This document shows, piece by piece, positions 46,746-59,241 of a stretch of 64,000 nucleotides of DNA (position 1 is the first letter of the stretch; every line of letters starts with the position of its first letter). Source of the DNA: Pseudisothecium myosuroides (Eukaryota > Streptophyta > Bryopsida > Hypnales > Lembophyllaceae). Location of the stretch: positions 15,748,224 to 15,812,223 of the forward strand of contig OX637287.1 in assembly GCA_951799445.1 (NCBI GenBank). Direction: 5' to 3'. A program made the translations under genes and the position numbers. The notes beneath the pieces were generated by a model. That model did no database searches, was not told where the DNA came from, and saw nothing but the letters and a program-made list of their open reading frames with translations.

Positions 46746-46862
46746 GTATATTATAACCATGCATGAGCCCTTAATTTGTTATTTGAGATTCATATTTTTT
46801 TTTTAAATTTTACAAATTATTGTTGTGTTTATTAGGTCAAAATTCCTAAAAAGAGTGTTGAA

Positions 46863-48869
46863 ACTCTAAATTGAGAATCTTTTTATTAGTGCAGAAACTT
46901 AGTGCAGAAACGTGACAGAAACGGTGCAATTGTATCGTTGAGCTTTTGATATGTTTTTACTCTTAAAAAGTCCTCCTTGGTCTTTGGTTTCACCTTGCTT
47001 CTTAGTACTTGAGTTTTGAATTTTACTAGACTGATTTCTAATTTTTTATTTTTTCCTTAGAATGGCTAGTAACTCTGATTTAATCTAACATAAAGGTAGA
47101 ACATGAAATTTCTTAAGCCTAAAGAAGGATATACGTCATATGGAATACTAAGACTCCCATATTAGCTAGGTTTTGAAACATGCATTATAAGTTTGGGTTT
47201 TGTTGCAATCTTAAAAAGATAAATTGCAAATAAACTAATCCTTTATACTGTTGCAAATAAAACTATGCTTTATTTAAAACACTTCATTCATTAAAAATTA
47301 GTAGATTTGAGTGTTTTAGGTCCTCTAGGCTTCTAAGGCAAATTATTACATTGATAAGTACTGTACCATATGCAGTCTAAAACTATTTTAGGGATTTTTG
47401 TCTACAAAAATTTAATAATGTGGGACAAAAAACAAAAAGAAAAAACTTTGAGTCCAAAGTGAAAATTGAAGAACTCACACCATACAAGTCCCTTTTCCAA
47501 ACCTTGATTATATTTTGAGTCCTTCAGTCTTATAATACTCATCATGCACTCAATTTCCTAGCTCTTGTCTAATTGATTCTTGTGAAGTTCATAGTTGGAC
47601 TCTTTTTTCTCAATTTTTTGTTCATTTGTGTTGTCCTTTTATTCCAATTTGGTAGTCTAGAGCATCAAGGTGGTGTTGCAGTTAGTGAATTAACATGTGC
47701 AAGTGTTAGTTTAAGAGTTAGTTTTTGGTAGCCACTAGTCAAATAGGTGTAAGGTGATTGCCTTGCCAACTTAGATTTTTGTTTGCCCGAGTTGAAATCC
47801 AGTTGGCTAGCTAGATTGCGGTTCCAAATTGGTAATTATCATTTTGATGATTGGTCTGTTAGGTTGGATTGTGCAACCGCTGGCCTATTAGGTTGGTGAA
47901 GATTCATTAGAAAGGTACCACTGTTGAGAATGTCCAATGTGTGTCCCAACCCAATGTTGGTTGTGTATTTTTGTTCTTTGGGTTTTGAGTGATGTGATGG
48001 GAGATTGTGATGTAGGAAGTGAGAATTTCTAAGGTGATTGGTGAAAATGATGTTAGTTGATGAAGTTAGCTAGATGCAAGATTAGAATCTTAGTAGTCCG
48101 TTGTAAAACATTGCAAGATGTATATGGTGATATGTTCACCTTAGCAAATTAATATAATGAAATTCAAAGTCTAATTGGTCTTTGTGTGAAGTGTGTGAAT
48201 GTCAAGTGATAAAATGTGTCAAATTTTGGAGTTTGCAAGAGGTAAAATCTAGTTGGAAGTCTTGTTGCCTGAATGTTATGTTGTTTAGTCAATATCCAAA
48301 TGGAAATAAGTGACGGCTTGAGTGGAATATGGATGTTATTAGAAATGCTTGTTGAGCGATAAGTTATAGATCGTGATTTCAAGCTTGAGTTTGCAGTGCC
48401 ATAATAGTGATAATTGATGATCATCTATTTGTTAAGATGGAATATTGTGTTAAATTGGGAGTTCCTTGTGTTAGTGTTTGATTTGAGCCTTGAGTGCAAT
48501 CGTTGTACTATTGTTTTTGGCTATAGAATTCCAAGTTAGATTATTGAATTTAAGTCAAGATATTTTGATTTTTGATATTGAACCTATTAATTTAGATTCC
48601 CTACTTGATTGTCTTCCTTGAAATTCTTGAATAGAGTTTATTATACTAAAAGGATAATTTTCAATTAGGTCATTATTCGCCTTCAACAATTATGCTGCAT
48701 AAATAGAATTCTTTGGTGACACAAAGTCTTGCTTTGTTGCATTTGCTAAACCCTTATATTTGGAAGCTTGTGTCACAATTTTAGGTGAATGTTTATTCTA
48801 CAAGGACAATGCATGCTAATCAAACGGGCACAACAAATTGTCATTTGATAGTAGCTATGGAGAAAAAAT
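46863..48869. other. Gene-free DNA
   Basis: No gene recognised. The part next to 48870 may contain eroded copia sequence upstream of reverse transcriptase, but I could not read an integrase or LTR. Confidence 0.45.
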
Positions 48870-50190
48870 AGTATCAATCCTTTCTAATCAAACCTAGTCT
48901 TTAGTGGACTTACCACCCAACTACACATCCATCACCATCAAATGGATGTACAAAGTGAATCTAGCATATTTTCCACCAACCCAAAATAAAAAGCACAATT
49001 GGTGGCTTGTGGCGATCAATAACATTTTGATTTGATTCTTAGGAGACATTCTTGCCATTTGACAAGCATGGTCCACATTGTGCACTATTGTGTGCATGCA
49101 TGCTATGAAAGATTGGCTTCTTTTCATCTCAACATAAAAACTACATTTTTAACTGGAAGTATAATGGATACAATATTTGTGAAGCAACCTCTTGATTTTA
49201 TCAAACCTAGGGAAGAGCATCTTGTGTACCTATTGCATAAGGTCCTATACGTTGTAGCAATCATTCCTTACATGGCATGAGCGGATCAACAACTACCTCA
49301 TCTCGATTGAATTATACCTTCATCTTACAAACCTGAGCTTGTTCGTCCTCTAGGAAGATAATTTGGTTGCTTTCATCATAATCTACATTGATGATTTTAT
49401 ATTGATAGGAAACCATGCACAAAATATTACCTGGGTATAAGACCACCTTTGCCAAGAATTTGCCACAACCATCCTAGGCATTCTATCACTATATCTTATG
49501 GTGGATTTTCTCTACAATTATTCTCAAGTGCTAGGCAGAGATGGATTTGTTGAGCTAGTCTTTGTCACTAATACTTGTCTAAATGTTGACTTTGCAATTG
49601 GTATAGTCACTAGGTTCAAGTTTGCTTTCAAAGAGCCTCACCTCTAAGTTATACTTCTTAAAATGACCTCGTATCTTACCATCTATTATTTACGAAGGAG
49701 AGATTTTGTACCATTTGGATACTTAGACAATGATTACTTGGGCAATCTGGATGAAAGATAATCCACTTTGATGAGTATAGGCACATTACTAATCTCATGG
49801 AAAAGCAAACTATAATGAAGACAAGGTAGCTCAATCCAATTTAGAGGCCGAATATAGAGCTCTTGCAGAACAATGAAGGAGGTCATGTGGATAAACAATA
49901 TATTTGAAGCTGGAAATCCATTTTTCTATCACGTCCAATCACCATATTTTGTGACAATCAAAGTTGTATGAAAATGGCAAAGAATCTAATGATCCATGGT
50001 TACACGAAATACGTCAAGAAAACTTGTCATCTCATTTGAGACCACATTAAAAAGGGACGAATTTGCTTGGAGTTTGTGCATTCTCAACAACAAATGGCCA
50101 ATATTCTCATCAGGCCTTTGAACAAGGTGCATTTGCATCAATTGAAAAGTGGATTGCTATTGACAATATTACACGAATCCCAAAAAATTT
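48870..50190 (+). pseudogene. Ty1/copia retrotransposon pol remnant (reverse transcriptase-RNase H)
   Basis: Readable in pieces across frames on the + strand: LVDLPPNYTSITIKWMYKV (start of the copia RT), LNIKTTFLTGSIMDTIFVKQ (the family's LDVKTAFLNGDLEEEIYMEQ), the catalytic IIIYIDDFILIG near 49375, then the RNase H part with EAEYRALAEQ (49830-49860), IHGYTKYVKK and NILIRPLNKVHLHQLKSG near 50100, the copia C-terminal signature. Stop codons and frameshifts interrupt it throughout. No gag, integrase or LTR pair seen. Inactive. Confidence 0.9.
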
Positions 50191-50978
50191 ATTGGGATAC
50201 CACTCAACACACTCCGGGAGATTTAGATGAGTGTCACTATTGAGCCATGCTCCGTTTTATTCTTTCTGATTTCCAAGAAACCATCTCAATTCTCATATTG
50301 GAATTCATGATTTTTTTGGCATTAAACTAACTAGCATTAGCTTAGCTTTCTAAGAATTAAATAGTTTTAGAGGAGCAGACTGAAGGAAAGCATTGGATCT
50401 AAAGAGGTATTTTAATTTTTCTACCCTTGCATATAACAAAGACATTAGCAAAAGTGTTAGGTTTTTGTTAATAATCATTATATTAGTTAGGAACCCTCTC
50501 TTTGTTTCTAACTATGTCATTGTTAATCTCAAATGCAAAATTTCTTGTCTAGTAGAAACATATATTGTTGTTTGTTGACTTGATCAATATGTCAAAAAGT
50601 CTATTTGGCAAAGGGCTATCTAATAGTTTACTTTGTCCAAGAGCTTCTAATTTTTTTGACATACAACATTGTAAATCAATACCAGGGTGATCTTCATTCA
50701 CCACAATTGAACATCCAATTGTGTTGTTAGTGAAATTGAAAATTTCTTGGCATTGCATTTCTTGTGCAATTTTTGTCTTTAATATACTTGATTGATCATA
50801 CGGCTACAAATTGTTCAAATTCTTGTGACTAGTATTTGTTAAAGGAACCTATGTTATACTCATTATTGTGAATGCTATTACACGCCCTGATTTATTTGTA
50901 TAATCACCCAATAAACCACTAGAAACTACCATTTTACAAAGAAAATTACGTCTTCTGCATTCACCCAAATTGGTCTTT
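50191..50978. other. Gene-free DNA downstream of the copia remnant
   Basis: No LTR termini or primer-binding-type signals could be recognised. Confidence 0.4.
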
Positions 50979-51200
50979 CACTACAAGAGAAAGGGGTGTT
51001 TTAAGTGAGTTTTTAAGTATAGTCCTAGATATAAGATTTTAAGTAATGACCTTAAAGGAGATTTTCAACAAAATTTTACTTAAAACAAATGTGTTTTAAG
51101 TAAAATTTTGTTGAAAATCTCCTTAAAGGTCATTACTTAAAATCTTATGTCTAGGACTATATTTAAAAACTCACTTAAAACACCCCTTTCTCTTGTAGTG
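50979..51200. mobile_element. CACTA-type hairpin MITE, 222 bp, intact
   Basis: It begins CACTACAAGAGAAAGGGGTG and ends with the exact inverse CACCCCTTTCTCTTGTAGTG. The two arms (~110 bp) are almost perfect complements meeting at ACTTAAAACAAATGTGTTTTAAGT-type sequence. TTT lies on both sides, consistent with the 3-bp duplication of CACTA elements. A truncated sister is at 57272. Confidence 0.93.
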
Positions 51201-51550
51201 TTTATCTTGAGCTATGCATGGTCCTTGGAATTGTAAATTAAAAAAAAAAATGAGCAAATTCTAGAAAATTTGGTTTCATGTGCACTGATAAAACATTAAA
51301 TATATTGATGACATTAAGGTTGTAGGAGTAAATTGACTCACTAAAATGCATACTTTGATATTTTTGTCAAACTTGGTTGATGGTTTTTAGAAGTACGCTC
51401 AGTGTACCTATATGTAAAACAAATACATTATTATTGTAACCACAAGCAAGAACCACACTAAATTTAAATATTAGCATATGTAGTATATATATTTAAGTCT
51501 ATACAATATATATGTAAAAAAATTTAATATTAAATATAATCTATATATAA

Positions 51551-51885
51551 GATGTTTTAGGTGATCATCTTGAAGTCCTTTGGTGCCAAAAACTCCTTTA
51601 TCATCTTAGGTAATCATTTCAAAGTCTTAAGATGATTAAGATATAATTTTAGGTGATTATCTTAAAGGTCACCAAAGGACTTCAAAATCATCATCTAAAA
51701 CATCTTCATCATCTTACGACTTTGAGATGATCGTCTAAGATGATTGAAGTGTTATAGGTGATCAAATGTTTTGAAGTCCTTGGTGACCTTTAAGAAGATC
51801 ACTTAAAACACTTTAATCATCTTAAGACTTTCAAATGATTACCTAAGACAATCAAGATGTTTTAGGTGATCATCAAGTGAAAGTC
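51551..51885. repeat. Cluster of interleaved direct and inverted repeats
   Basis: GATGTTTTAGGTGATCATC occurs at both ends in direct orientation; between them AAGTCTTAAGATGATTAAG, CATCTTAGGTAATCATTT, GGTCACCAAAGGACTTCAAA and their complements recur several times. It can fold in many alternative ways. Not matched to a named element. Confidence 0.7.
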
Positions 51886-52557
51886 TCAATATCACATTAT
51901 TCATTGATACAATTAGAGTACTCTTTCATAAATCAAATTCAACTTGATAGAAAATTAAATTAGCTAATGCCTCAAGACCTCTCTACCTTGTTCATTGTAT
52001 CAAAGAGTGAAATCAACCAAGTGCAGCTACCAAAGTTTGCCATTACCACGAATGATAGAAACATTGTAGCAAAAATACACAAATCTCTTTTAAATGCCGT
52101 TAGGAGATTTTGCTTGATGATCAAGATGTGCTAAAATCTTTCTTCATCTTCATTTGTGAAATAGTCAACCTTCTTTTGAGTCTTGTTCACTCCATTCACA
52201 ATACTCTTCTTCATGGCAAGCCAATCACAAATTTGTTAACTCTTCCCAAATAGGGATGCGCATGTATGACAAATTGAGGCTTATTGATCTTGGTAATTCT
52301 ATCCATTTGTACAATGTTTACAAAGTATTAGTTGAAGCCTTTGTAAACACCCATAATTAACTACAATGGATATTATTTATTGTTCTTTTTTTATCAAACA
52401 TAGAAGAATTTGTAGAGACGCTTGGCAAGCTGACAAAATGGAATTGATTTCACTAGAATTAGAATGTCTGAACAAGACTTCAATCTCTATATTGAATTTG
52501 TTTTTTTACCCAAGACTTATTCTTTGTTGTACCATTTTTCTCAAAATCTTGCATTTC
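51886..52557. other. Gene-free DNA
   Basis: Nothing recognised. Confidence 0.4.
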
Positions 52558-53534
52558 TTAACCCCTCACCGCCCAAGGGGCCCAAAAGTGTCCTCACACA
52601 GTTTCAAGTCCAATTCAAAGTATTGTAACTTTTGCATCCAATGTCCAAATTCAATAAAACTTATTGAGAAATTTGCGCCTTCTCTTCTAGTTTGTGTGGT
52701 AAAATTTTCAGATCAATCCAAGAGGTAATGATTTTTTGGAAGCCAATCGAAGTTCACAGGTTCAATTTGGTTCACCAAAGTGCAATTCATGGCTGCAACT
52801 TTGGGGGCTTTTATCTCCTTCATCCGTTGTTCGATTTCAATAAAATTTGTTGGATTATATTCCCCTTGAAGCCTAGTTATTGTGTTAAAATTTTCACGTC
52901 AATCCAAGTTGTTTTGAATGTTTGGGAGCAATTCGAAATTCCAAATCCCGGCATTCTTGGACTACAGTGAACTTCGGCGGCTTGTATCTTCTTTATACAG
53001 TGTCAGTTTCCAATCAAAATTTTTGAGAAAGTTGCGCATGCTAGTCTAGTTTGTGTGGCTAAAATTTCATATCAATCCAAGAAGATATGAATGACTGAGA
53101 AGCATTTTAGTAGAAGGAGGTCCAGCCTCATCTGTGTTTTCTGCAACTTTTCTTGCCTATTTTTTGACATTTGCAAGCTATTTTGCAAGCACATTGAGTC
53201 AATTGAATGATATTTTTTTCATCAATGTGTTTGTATGCTGGTTTTGAATCACTTTATAGTTTAAAGTTTTTTCATTTGATTAGGTTTAGAAATCAAATTT
53301 CGCCTCTAAATGTGTTTTTAGGAAAATTTCAGCATCCTTTTTCAACACTAAAACATTATAATCTCACAATCTATCTGGTCAAATGACTTCAAATTTGATA
53401 TACATCATTTACAACATGTACACTACAAGATTGTACAGTTAAGATCTCTATAGCTTAGCGACATTTAGATTTATATCACTTCAAAAGCAGTGATGTTTTT
53501 GAACCCAAAACGGCCTTGGGCAGTGAGGGGTTAA
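52558..53534. mobile_element. TTAA-type (piggyBac-like) element, variant termini, 969-bp body
   Basis: TTAA at both ends; inverted termini CCCCTCACCGCCCAAGG and, inverted, CCCCTCACTGCCCAAGG (one mismatch in 17). The interior has three diverged modules of ~190 bp, each with 'TTCAATAAAA...TTGAGAAA', 'CTAGTTTGTGTGG.TAAAATTTTCA' and 'TCAATCCAAGA'. The modules do not share a reading frame, so the conservation is at DNA level. No transposase. Confidence 0.8.
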
Positions 53535-55565
53535 TCAAAAGCGGTTTGATCGAATTCATCAAAACCTAAATCCACATCTAAAGATGCAAGATCTTATATT
53601 TCAATTAGAATAGTTTGTTCCATTGAGACTAGACTATTACTTTTATTCACAAAATCAAGAACCTCTTCTACGATAGCAAGTTCAATTTTAGAGAGACTTT
53701 TAATCTGAAATCCTTTTGAACTAATTTTTGAGATTTGTGCATCACCATCATGAATGAAATATGAATTAGGTTCCAAATTATCATTAGAAATAGAAATCAT
53801 TGACACTAATAAGGTAGAATAAATCTCCTCAAAAGACTATATTGTTTACCAACAACAATACCAAAATCAAACTCTTTTGCCAGTACTGGTTTGGCTCTAA
53901 ATCATTTGCATATAGACAACATCAAATCCACCTAGGGAGGAGAACCATCAAATTCAACACCAGGGGCAAAAGACAAAATCAATATTGTTGTAGGCACTAT
54001 TAAAGATGGGGCTAAACTAAACTCCAAAAATTTAGCAGAAAGATAAATCAACCATAGTGACAAAATAGAATGAATCTCCTCAAAAGAACTAGACTATTCT
54101 CCACTATTGATAACACCAAAATTGGACTCATGTGCCACCATGCGTTTGCCTCAAATTCAATACTAATACCAAAAAATTGAACCAATATTGTTGTTGGCAC
54201 TACTAAAAATGGCGTTGCCATGTCAAATTGACCTCCACTACAACATTGCCCTCATTTCAAGGTTTAGGGTGAGCTTGACACAACACTTCCCTGGACTTTA
54301 ATCATGCTCAAATTCAAAAATTACAAACATGACACTGCAGCACCATAAACCATAAAAAAGAGAAAATAAAAGAGACAAGAGCTTACCAAACAAAATCAGT
54401 GCTGCACAATGTCATCTCGCCAACAACTTCAAAAAATAATCGCAATCCAAATTGGCAATGCAACGCTCAAAATACAAATTCAATTTATAACTCCTATTCT
54501 AACCCACATTAACCCATGAACGCCCAGCACAAGTTTACTAAAATCCACACCCTTTGGAATTCATTCCAATCAAACTATCACCTAAAAAGAAATCCATGTA
54601 AACTGACCATACCAATTGGTAGTTAAAATAGGCCTGGAGCTCCATAGAAAGGGACACGTCCTTTGACCGTACCGTTGAAAAGATTATAATAGTTAAAGAA
54701 GGAAATCTTTATATTTCAAGAGACAGGATCCTATCGCTGGGGCGCTCAAGATTTAAAACCGTAGTCACAAGGACAATAAGTTGTTGAACATCTCATCAAG
54801 AGCAAAACTAGTTATATCTAATAATCAATTTGGTAGACTAGATATTCATTGAGAACCATGTTTGTCAAGTTGGCTCACTCTACATCTCTACCAGATTCAC
54901 TCTACTAGGCTCACCTAGTCAACAAACCTAGTTCTCGATTAATAAGTCGATCCCTTAAAATCAATTACCTAATACATATTTGATCTTACATCTAATCATA
55001 ATGTGCAAAGCTCAAACAAAATAGCCTTTAAAATATCATACCTCAACATGAAATCTTAAGTAGATTTAAATTCTCTTATAGGAATTAGGCCAATTTAGAA
55101 GTTGAATATTGAGGTTTCAATCTACAAGGTATAAGATTTATTTTGTTTCTAGGACCATCTTTGAGAGACAAATACATCTATTGGCATCTCTGTTTTAATA
55201 ACATAGAACTGTTTTGATGTTAATTTAGATAAACTTTTATATATGTAAGCTTGATTTCTATCGTGAGTTCCTATTACTATCTCTTTAGTTTCAAAGGTTT
55301 AATTTTTTAAGGACGCTAAGGACTAGAAAGTGTCCAATGGATGGCTTCACTGTTCATTGTAGAAACAAAGAATGCACCTATTGGTCCAATAATTAGAGCA
55401 ATTTTGGTGACTACCTTGGTCATGGAGGGTTGTACCTTTTAAGGATTAATTGGCAATCACTATATGAGTTCAAAAGTCAACCATCATGGTAATAATCCAA
55501 TCATTCATCAATATATCAATTTTAAAACCAACCATTACCATATGTACCATGATGTCATGCTTTGA
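53535..55565. other. Gene-free DNA
   Basis: AT-rich with only short frames. 'GACAAAATAGAATGAATCTCCTC'-like words near 53815 and 54060 suggest a weak local duplication of ~250 bp. Confidence 0.4.
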
Positions 55566-56468
55566 TTAGCCTCTAAAGTCCCATTGTCCCCTCAGGGGAC
55601 AAAATGAATTTCGGCCAAGCTTCTACGGTCTCAATATTCATCATAGTTTTTTTAATTTTCTTTTGAAGATAGAAAATCCATTAGCTTTGGGGGAATATAA
55701 TTTTTCTTTCAATCAATGCCGAGGAACAAAAGTTATGGCACAAAAGCCTTTTTTTTAAGTTACAATAGGCAAAAACGTCCCACTCCATAAAAAAATATTA
55801 TTTCTCATAGATTGTAATTTTATCTACATGGAAAGTGATTCATTCCATTTTGATTTAATATGTGAAAGTTATGGACAATCTTATTTTTTGAGCAATCAGA
55901 GCATCTCCTTGAATAAACAACTTATAGGATTCATTTCTAAACTCAATTTTCACAATTTAAAAAAAAAGTTTTACAAGGTTAAGTTTGTTTGCTTGAACAA
56001 GTTTTTGAGATTAGTATGTTCCAGTTTCATCTTTAAGTTAGAGCTATTAATTATTTAGATTTTCCTTCAATCTTGAACCTACTTCTACTTAACAATTTTT
56101 AATGAGTGAAAATTTAGTGTGATTTTTTTTTTAATTCTAGATTGTCAATTCAATTCTTCAATATTAGAAATTAGAAATTCCAAATTAGAAGTGCAAAATT
56201 TTTTAAGTTAAGATGATTCAAAGCCAAAAAATCTAATCAATCAAGGTGCAAAAAACTTGTATTCTTCACTTTAAATGCACATATTTTGCAATCTACATGG
56301 TTGAAGTCCTTGAAATTTCTTTTACAAATTTATATACTAGTCTAGTGCAAGATCCTAGGATTAGATATGTAAAAATAAAAATAAAAATAAAAATTGTACT
56401 TTGCAATAGAAATGGCAGTTTGGGATGGTTTTTTGATGGAAATAAGGCCTTGGGACTTTAGGGGTTAG
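55566..56468. mobile_element. TTAA-type family member with TTAG target duplication, 895-bp body
   Basis: The direct repeat TTAG (55566-55569 and 56465-56468) flanks inverted termini CCTCTAAAGTCCC and, inverted, CCCCTAAAGTCCC. The interior aligns with the 14580 copy in the same orientation (TAGAAAATC, GGGGAATATAATTTTT, AAAAGTTATGG, AAGGCCTTGG). The TTAG repeat shows that four bases are duplicated and that TTAA is a preference, not part of the element. Confidence 0.85.
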
Positions 56469-57271
56469 GACTCTTTTGTAAAATTTCTAAAATCAACTAT
56501 AACATACCAATTCTAAAATCAACTATTACTATTCCAAGTGGCCCTACTAGCATAAAATTGGGGTGTACACTCAACCTTCTTCACACTACTAAGAACAAGG
56601 GCCCTAATCAACAATAGATCAAATGCGTGAGTATTAATTGGACAAATCTAAAATTGACTATTTTAGTTTGGCAAAATAATGAGATATTTATTAACAAAGT
56701 TTGAACAATCTTCGCAATCCTCCCTTCACTTGCTGACACGGCAAATGGCGTGTCTCATTCCATTTGTAAGAAACTTTGCCAATCCAATTGGATGGTGGTA
56801 GATTTTTTGAGGAAAATGAAAAAGAGATATTTAGATGGTTTAGTGCATATAAAGATAAGATAATTTTTTTTTAATATGTAAGCATATTCTATGTAGTAGG
56901 CTTGGATTGAAAAATCTAGATCGATCCATGACATCACTCTATCTTTTCCCATCTCTTTCTAAGTATTATACACTTGATTATACAATAAGGTTTGAATTTT
57001 TGACTTGATGGTTCAACAAAGTGTTGAAGATTTTGGCTTAATGGTCCAATAAGATTTTAAGGTATTGGTGGTAGATTTCTAAAGCACATCTTCTCTCATT
57101 CTCTACTTCACTTGTAGATTTTGGTTTTGTCTCAATGCTTCAAACGGTGATTGCAAAAAACACTTGTACTATTTTTAATCACACATTCAATGGGGAAGTT
57201 GTTTTGTGCCATAAGTATTGCAAAAATGATTGATTGAACATGAAATTCAAAAGCAAGCTTCCTATAGCAAT
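56469..57271. other. Gene-free DNA
   Basis: Nothing recognised. Confidence 0.4.
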
Positions 57272-57447
57272 CATTACAAGAGAAAGGGGTGTTTTAAGTG
57301 AGTTTTTAAGTATAGTCCTAAACACATGATTTTAAGTAATGACCTTTAAAGAGATTTTCAGCAAAATTTTACTTAAAACACATGTGTTTTAAGTAAAATT
57401 TTGCTAAAAATCTCTTTAAAGGTCATTACTTAAAATCATGTGTCTAG
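57272..57447. mobile_element. CACTA-type hairpin MITE, right end deleted
   Basis: Starts CATTACAAGAGAAAGGGGTG (one change from the intact copy at 50979) and follows it to GTGTCTAG, where similarity stops; the last ~45 bp including the right terminus are missing. Confidence 0.9.
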
Positions 57448-59241
57448 TTACTTACAACAAAGTTTTGTAACTATTGATACAATTAATGTTTGGTCAAGGT
57501 GTTGTAGTTTTTGTTGATAGATCTTTGCTCTCATGTCATTATCCTCATCCTTGTCTTGTTATCACGTACTAGGGCTTTGTTATTTGTGCTTGATGTTTTG
57601 TGATAGTTACCTTTGTGTTTTGGCACAATTTTGTAGGTTGTATTGATAAATTGTTAACATCGCTTTTTCAAGTTTCGACTCAATGTTTTTATAGAATTTT
57701 GTGAATTTTGTAACTTTTACTAGCATTTTTTTTCCATATCTATCATCAAACATTTATTTTGAGCATGTGTATTTTGTTGGGCAACACAATATATTAATGT
57801 TAGTTACTTGGGATATTCAAGTGGTATGCAACTGTTGACAAAACTCTTTTTTTATATTCATTTTGAATATTCCAGAGTGATGTTTTTGCACTTCATTGAG
57901 TGTGATGTATGAATTTTTTCATCATTTCCAATACATTGCATACCGATATGCAACTGTACACAATAATCTACTATTATTTCAACTTGAACTTGATGTTGAC
58001 TTATACTAATACTTTTGTGTTGTATCTTTTTTGGTATATTGTATTTCATCAAACTTGTGTTATTTACATTGAAAATTAAATCTAAGAAATTTATACTTCA
58101 TTCCCTTATCATTATTTTCAAGTTGTTTGGCTATTTTTTTGTTTGGTTGTATTATTTAGCATTATATGTGCTTTCCTAACAAAGAATTATTTTAAAGATC
58201 TGGTAAGGAACATAGGACTTCAAAGAATCATAAATTTATAGATTTAGGATTTTACATAATTAAAGATTCAAAGATTTAGAATTTCACAAATTTAGGAATT
58301 TTGTAGAATTGAAATGCATCATAGATTTAGATTTCTTTATAGAATGAACAAATTTCATTGATTTTAAAAATATTCTATAGATTTCAAATTCTCTAAACAT
58401 ACAAAGTTTTGAATGTCATACAAACCATTGACAAGAATTGTAGAAACAAATGACAATTTAACAAATGTTGTACAATGTATTGAAAAGAGGCATGCAGTGT
58501 GTGTTGTTCCCCCCGTTCCCCCGCATCAATTGATTTGGTGAGATGAGCAGATTTGACTATTGATTTTGCCCATGAATTCAGGGAGATGAGAGAAAAGTCT
58601 GGCCATTGATCATTTTGAAAAAAAAGGGAGCCTAAGCTTGTGGCCGTTGATCTTGGAAAACGCCCTTGGATACGGTTACAATATGGGATATGGTTACGAT
58701 ACGGGATACGGGATACAAGATACAAGATACAAGTACGGTATAGATATGGATATTGTATAGATACGGTTACGGTATGGGATATAGATATGGGATTTATCCC
58801 ATATCAAATGCCAACCTCACCTGAAAATTACAAAGGGTGGGATGGGGGGTGGGTTTAAAAAAATAATAATTTAATTTAAATTGTTTCTCAGGGGGATTAC
58901 TGGGGGGATTAATAAAAATAAATTAGATTATTTTTTTGAGCTCATTGCTCGGCTCATTGTCATAGTTTTGTCACAATGACAATGAGCTCAAAAGAGGCAG
59001 AACTGCCTTACAACTATCCACAAATCATCAATTGTGGCAAATGAGAACCTCATAATCCCTAGTTTATATGATTTTCCCTGCTAGCAAAGGATTATGGAAA
59101 ATAATCCGTTTAGGAAATTCACAGCTTAGTTGTAGTTTACAAGACAGAGCATCGCTAATATAGTTTGTCATTCTTGTTGAACCCTATAGTGTCCTAATGT
59201 CTATAATTTGAACAAGGAACAAAAAGGTTCCAAAAGATTTT
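57448..59241. other. Gene-free DNA with a GGATAC-rich patch
   Basis: No genes. At about 58665-58805 the words GGATACGGTTACGATATGGG, AGATACAAGATACAAG and variants form an irregular microsatellite. Confidence 0.5.

Larger units (their letters stand above)
38053..46862. mobile_element. ~8.8-kb element with long terminal inverted repeats (MULE/foldback-like)
   Basis: The outer ~160 bp at each side are inverted copies: TCAACACTCCTTTTAGGAAT and TTTTGACCTAATATACACAA on the left answer ATTCCTAAAAAGAGTGTTGA and TTGTGTTTATTAGGTCAAAA on the right. Inside them lie inverted arrays of an ~88-bp repeat, then another ~200 bp of inverted homology (38839-39070 against 45460-45600 and 44630-44720, split by a solo LTR). 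No transposase was recognised in the interior. Exact termini and target-site duplication were not resolved. Long TIRs with subterminal arrays fit Mutator-like or foldback elements; assignment is inference. Confidence 0.75.

Noticed and set aside
48870..50190. Intact Ty1/copia element
   Set aside because: Multiple in-frame stops and frameshifts, and no LTR pair, gag or integrase were visible.
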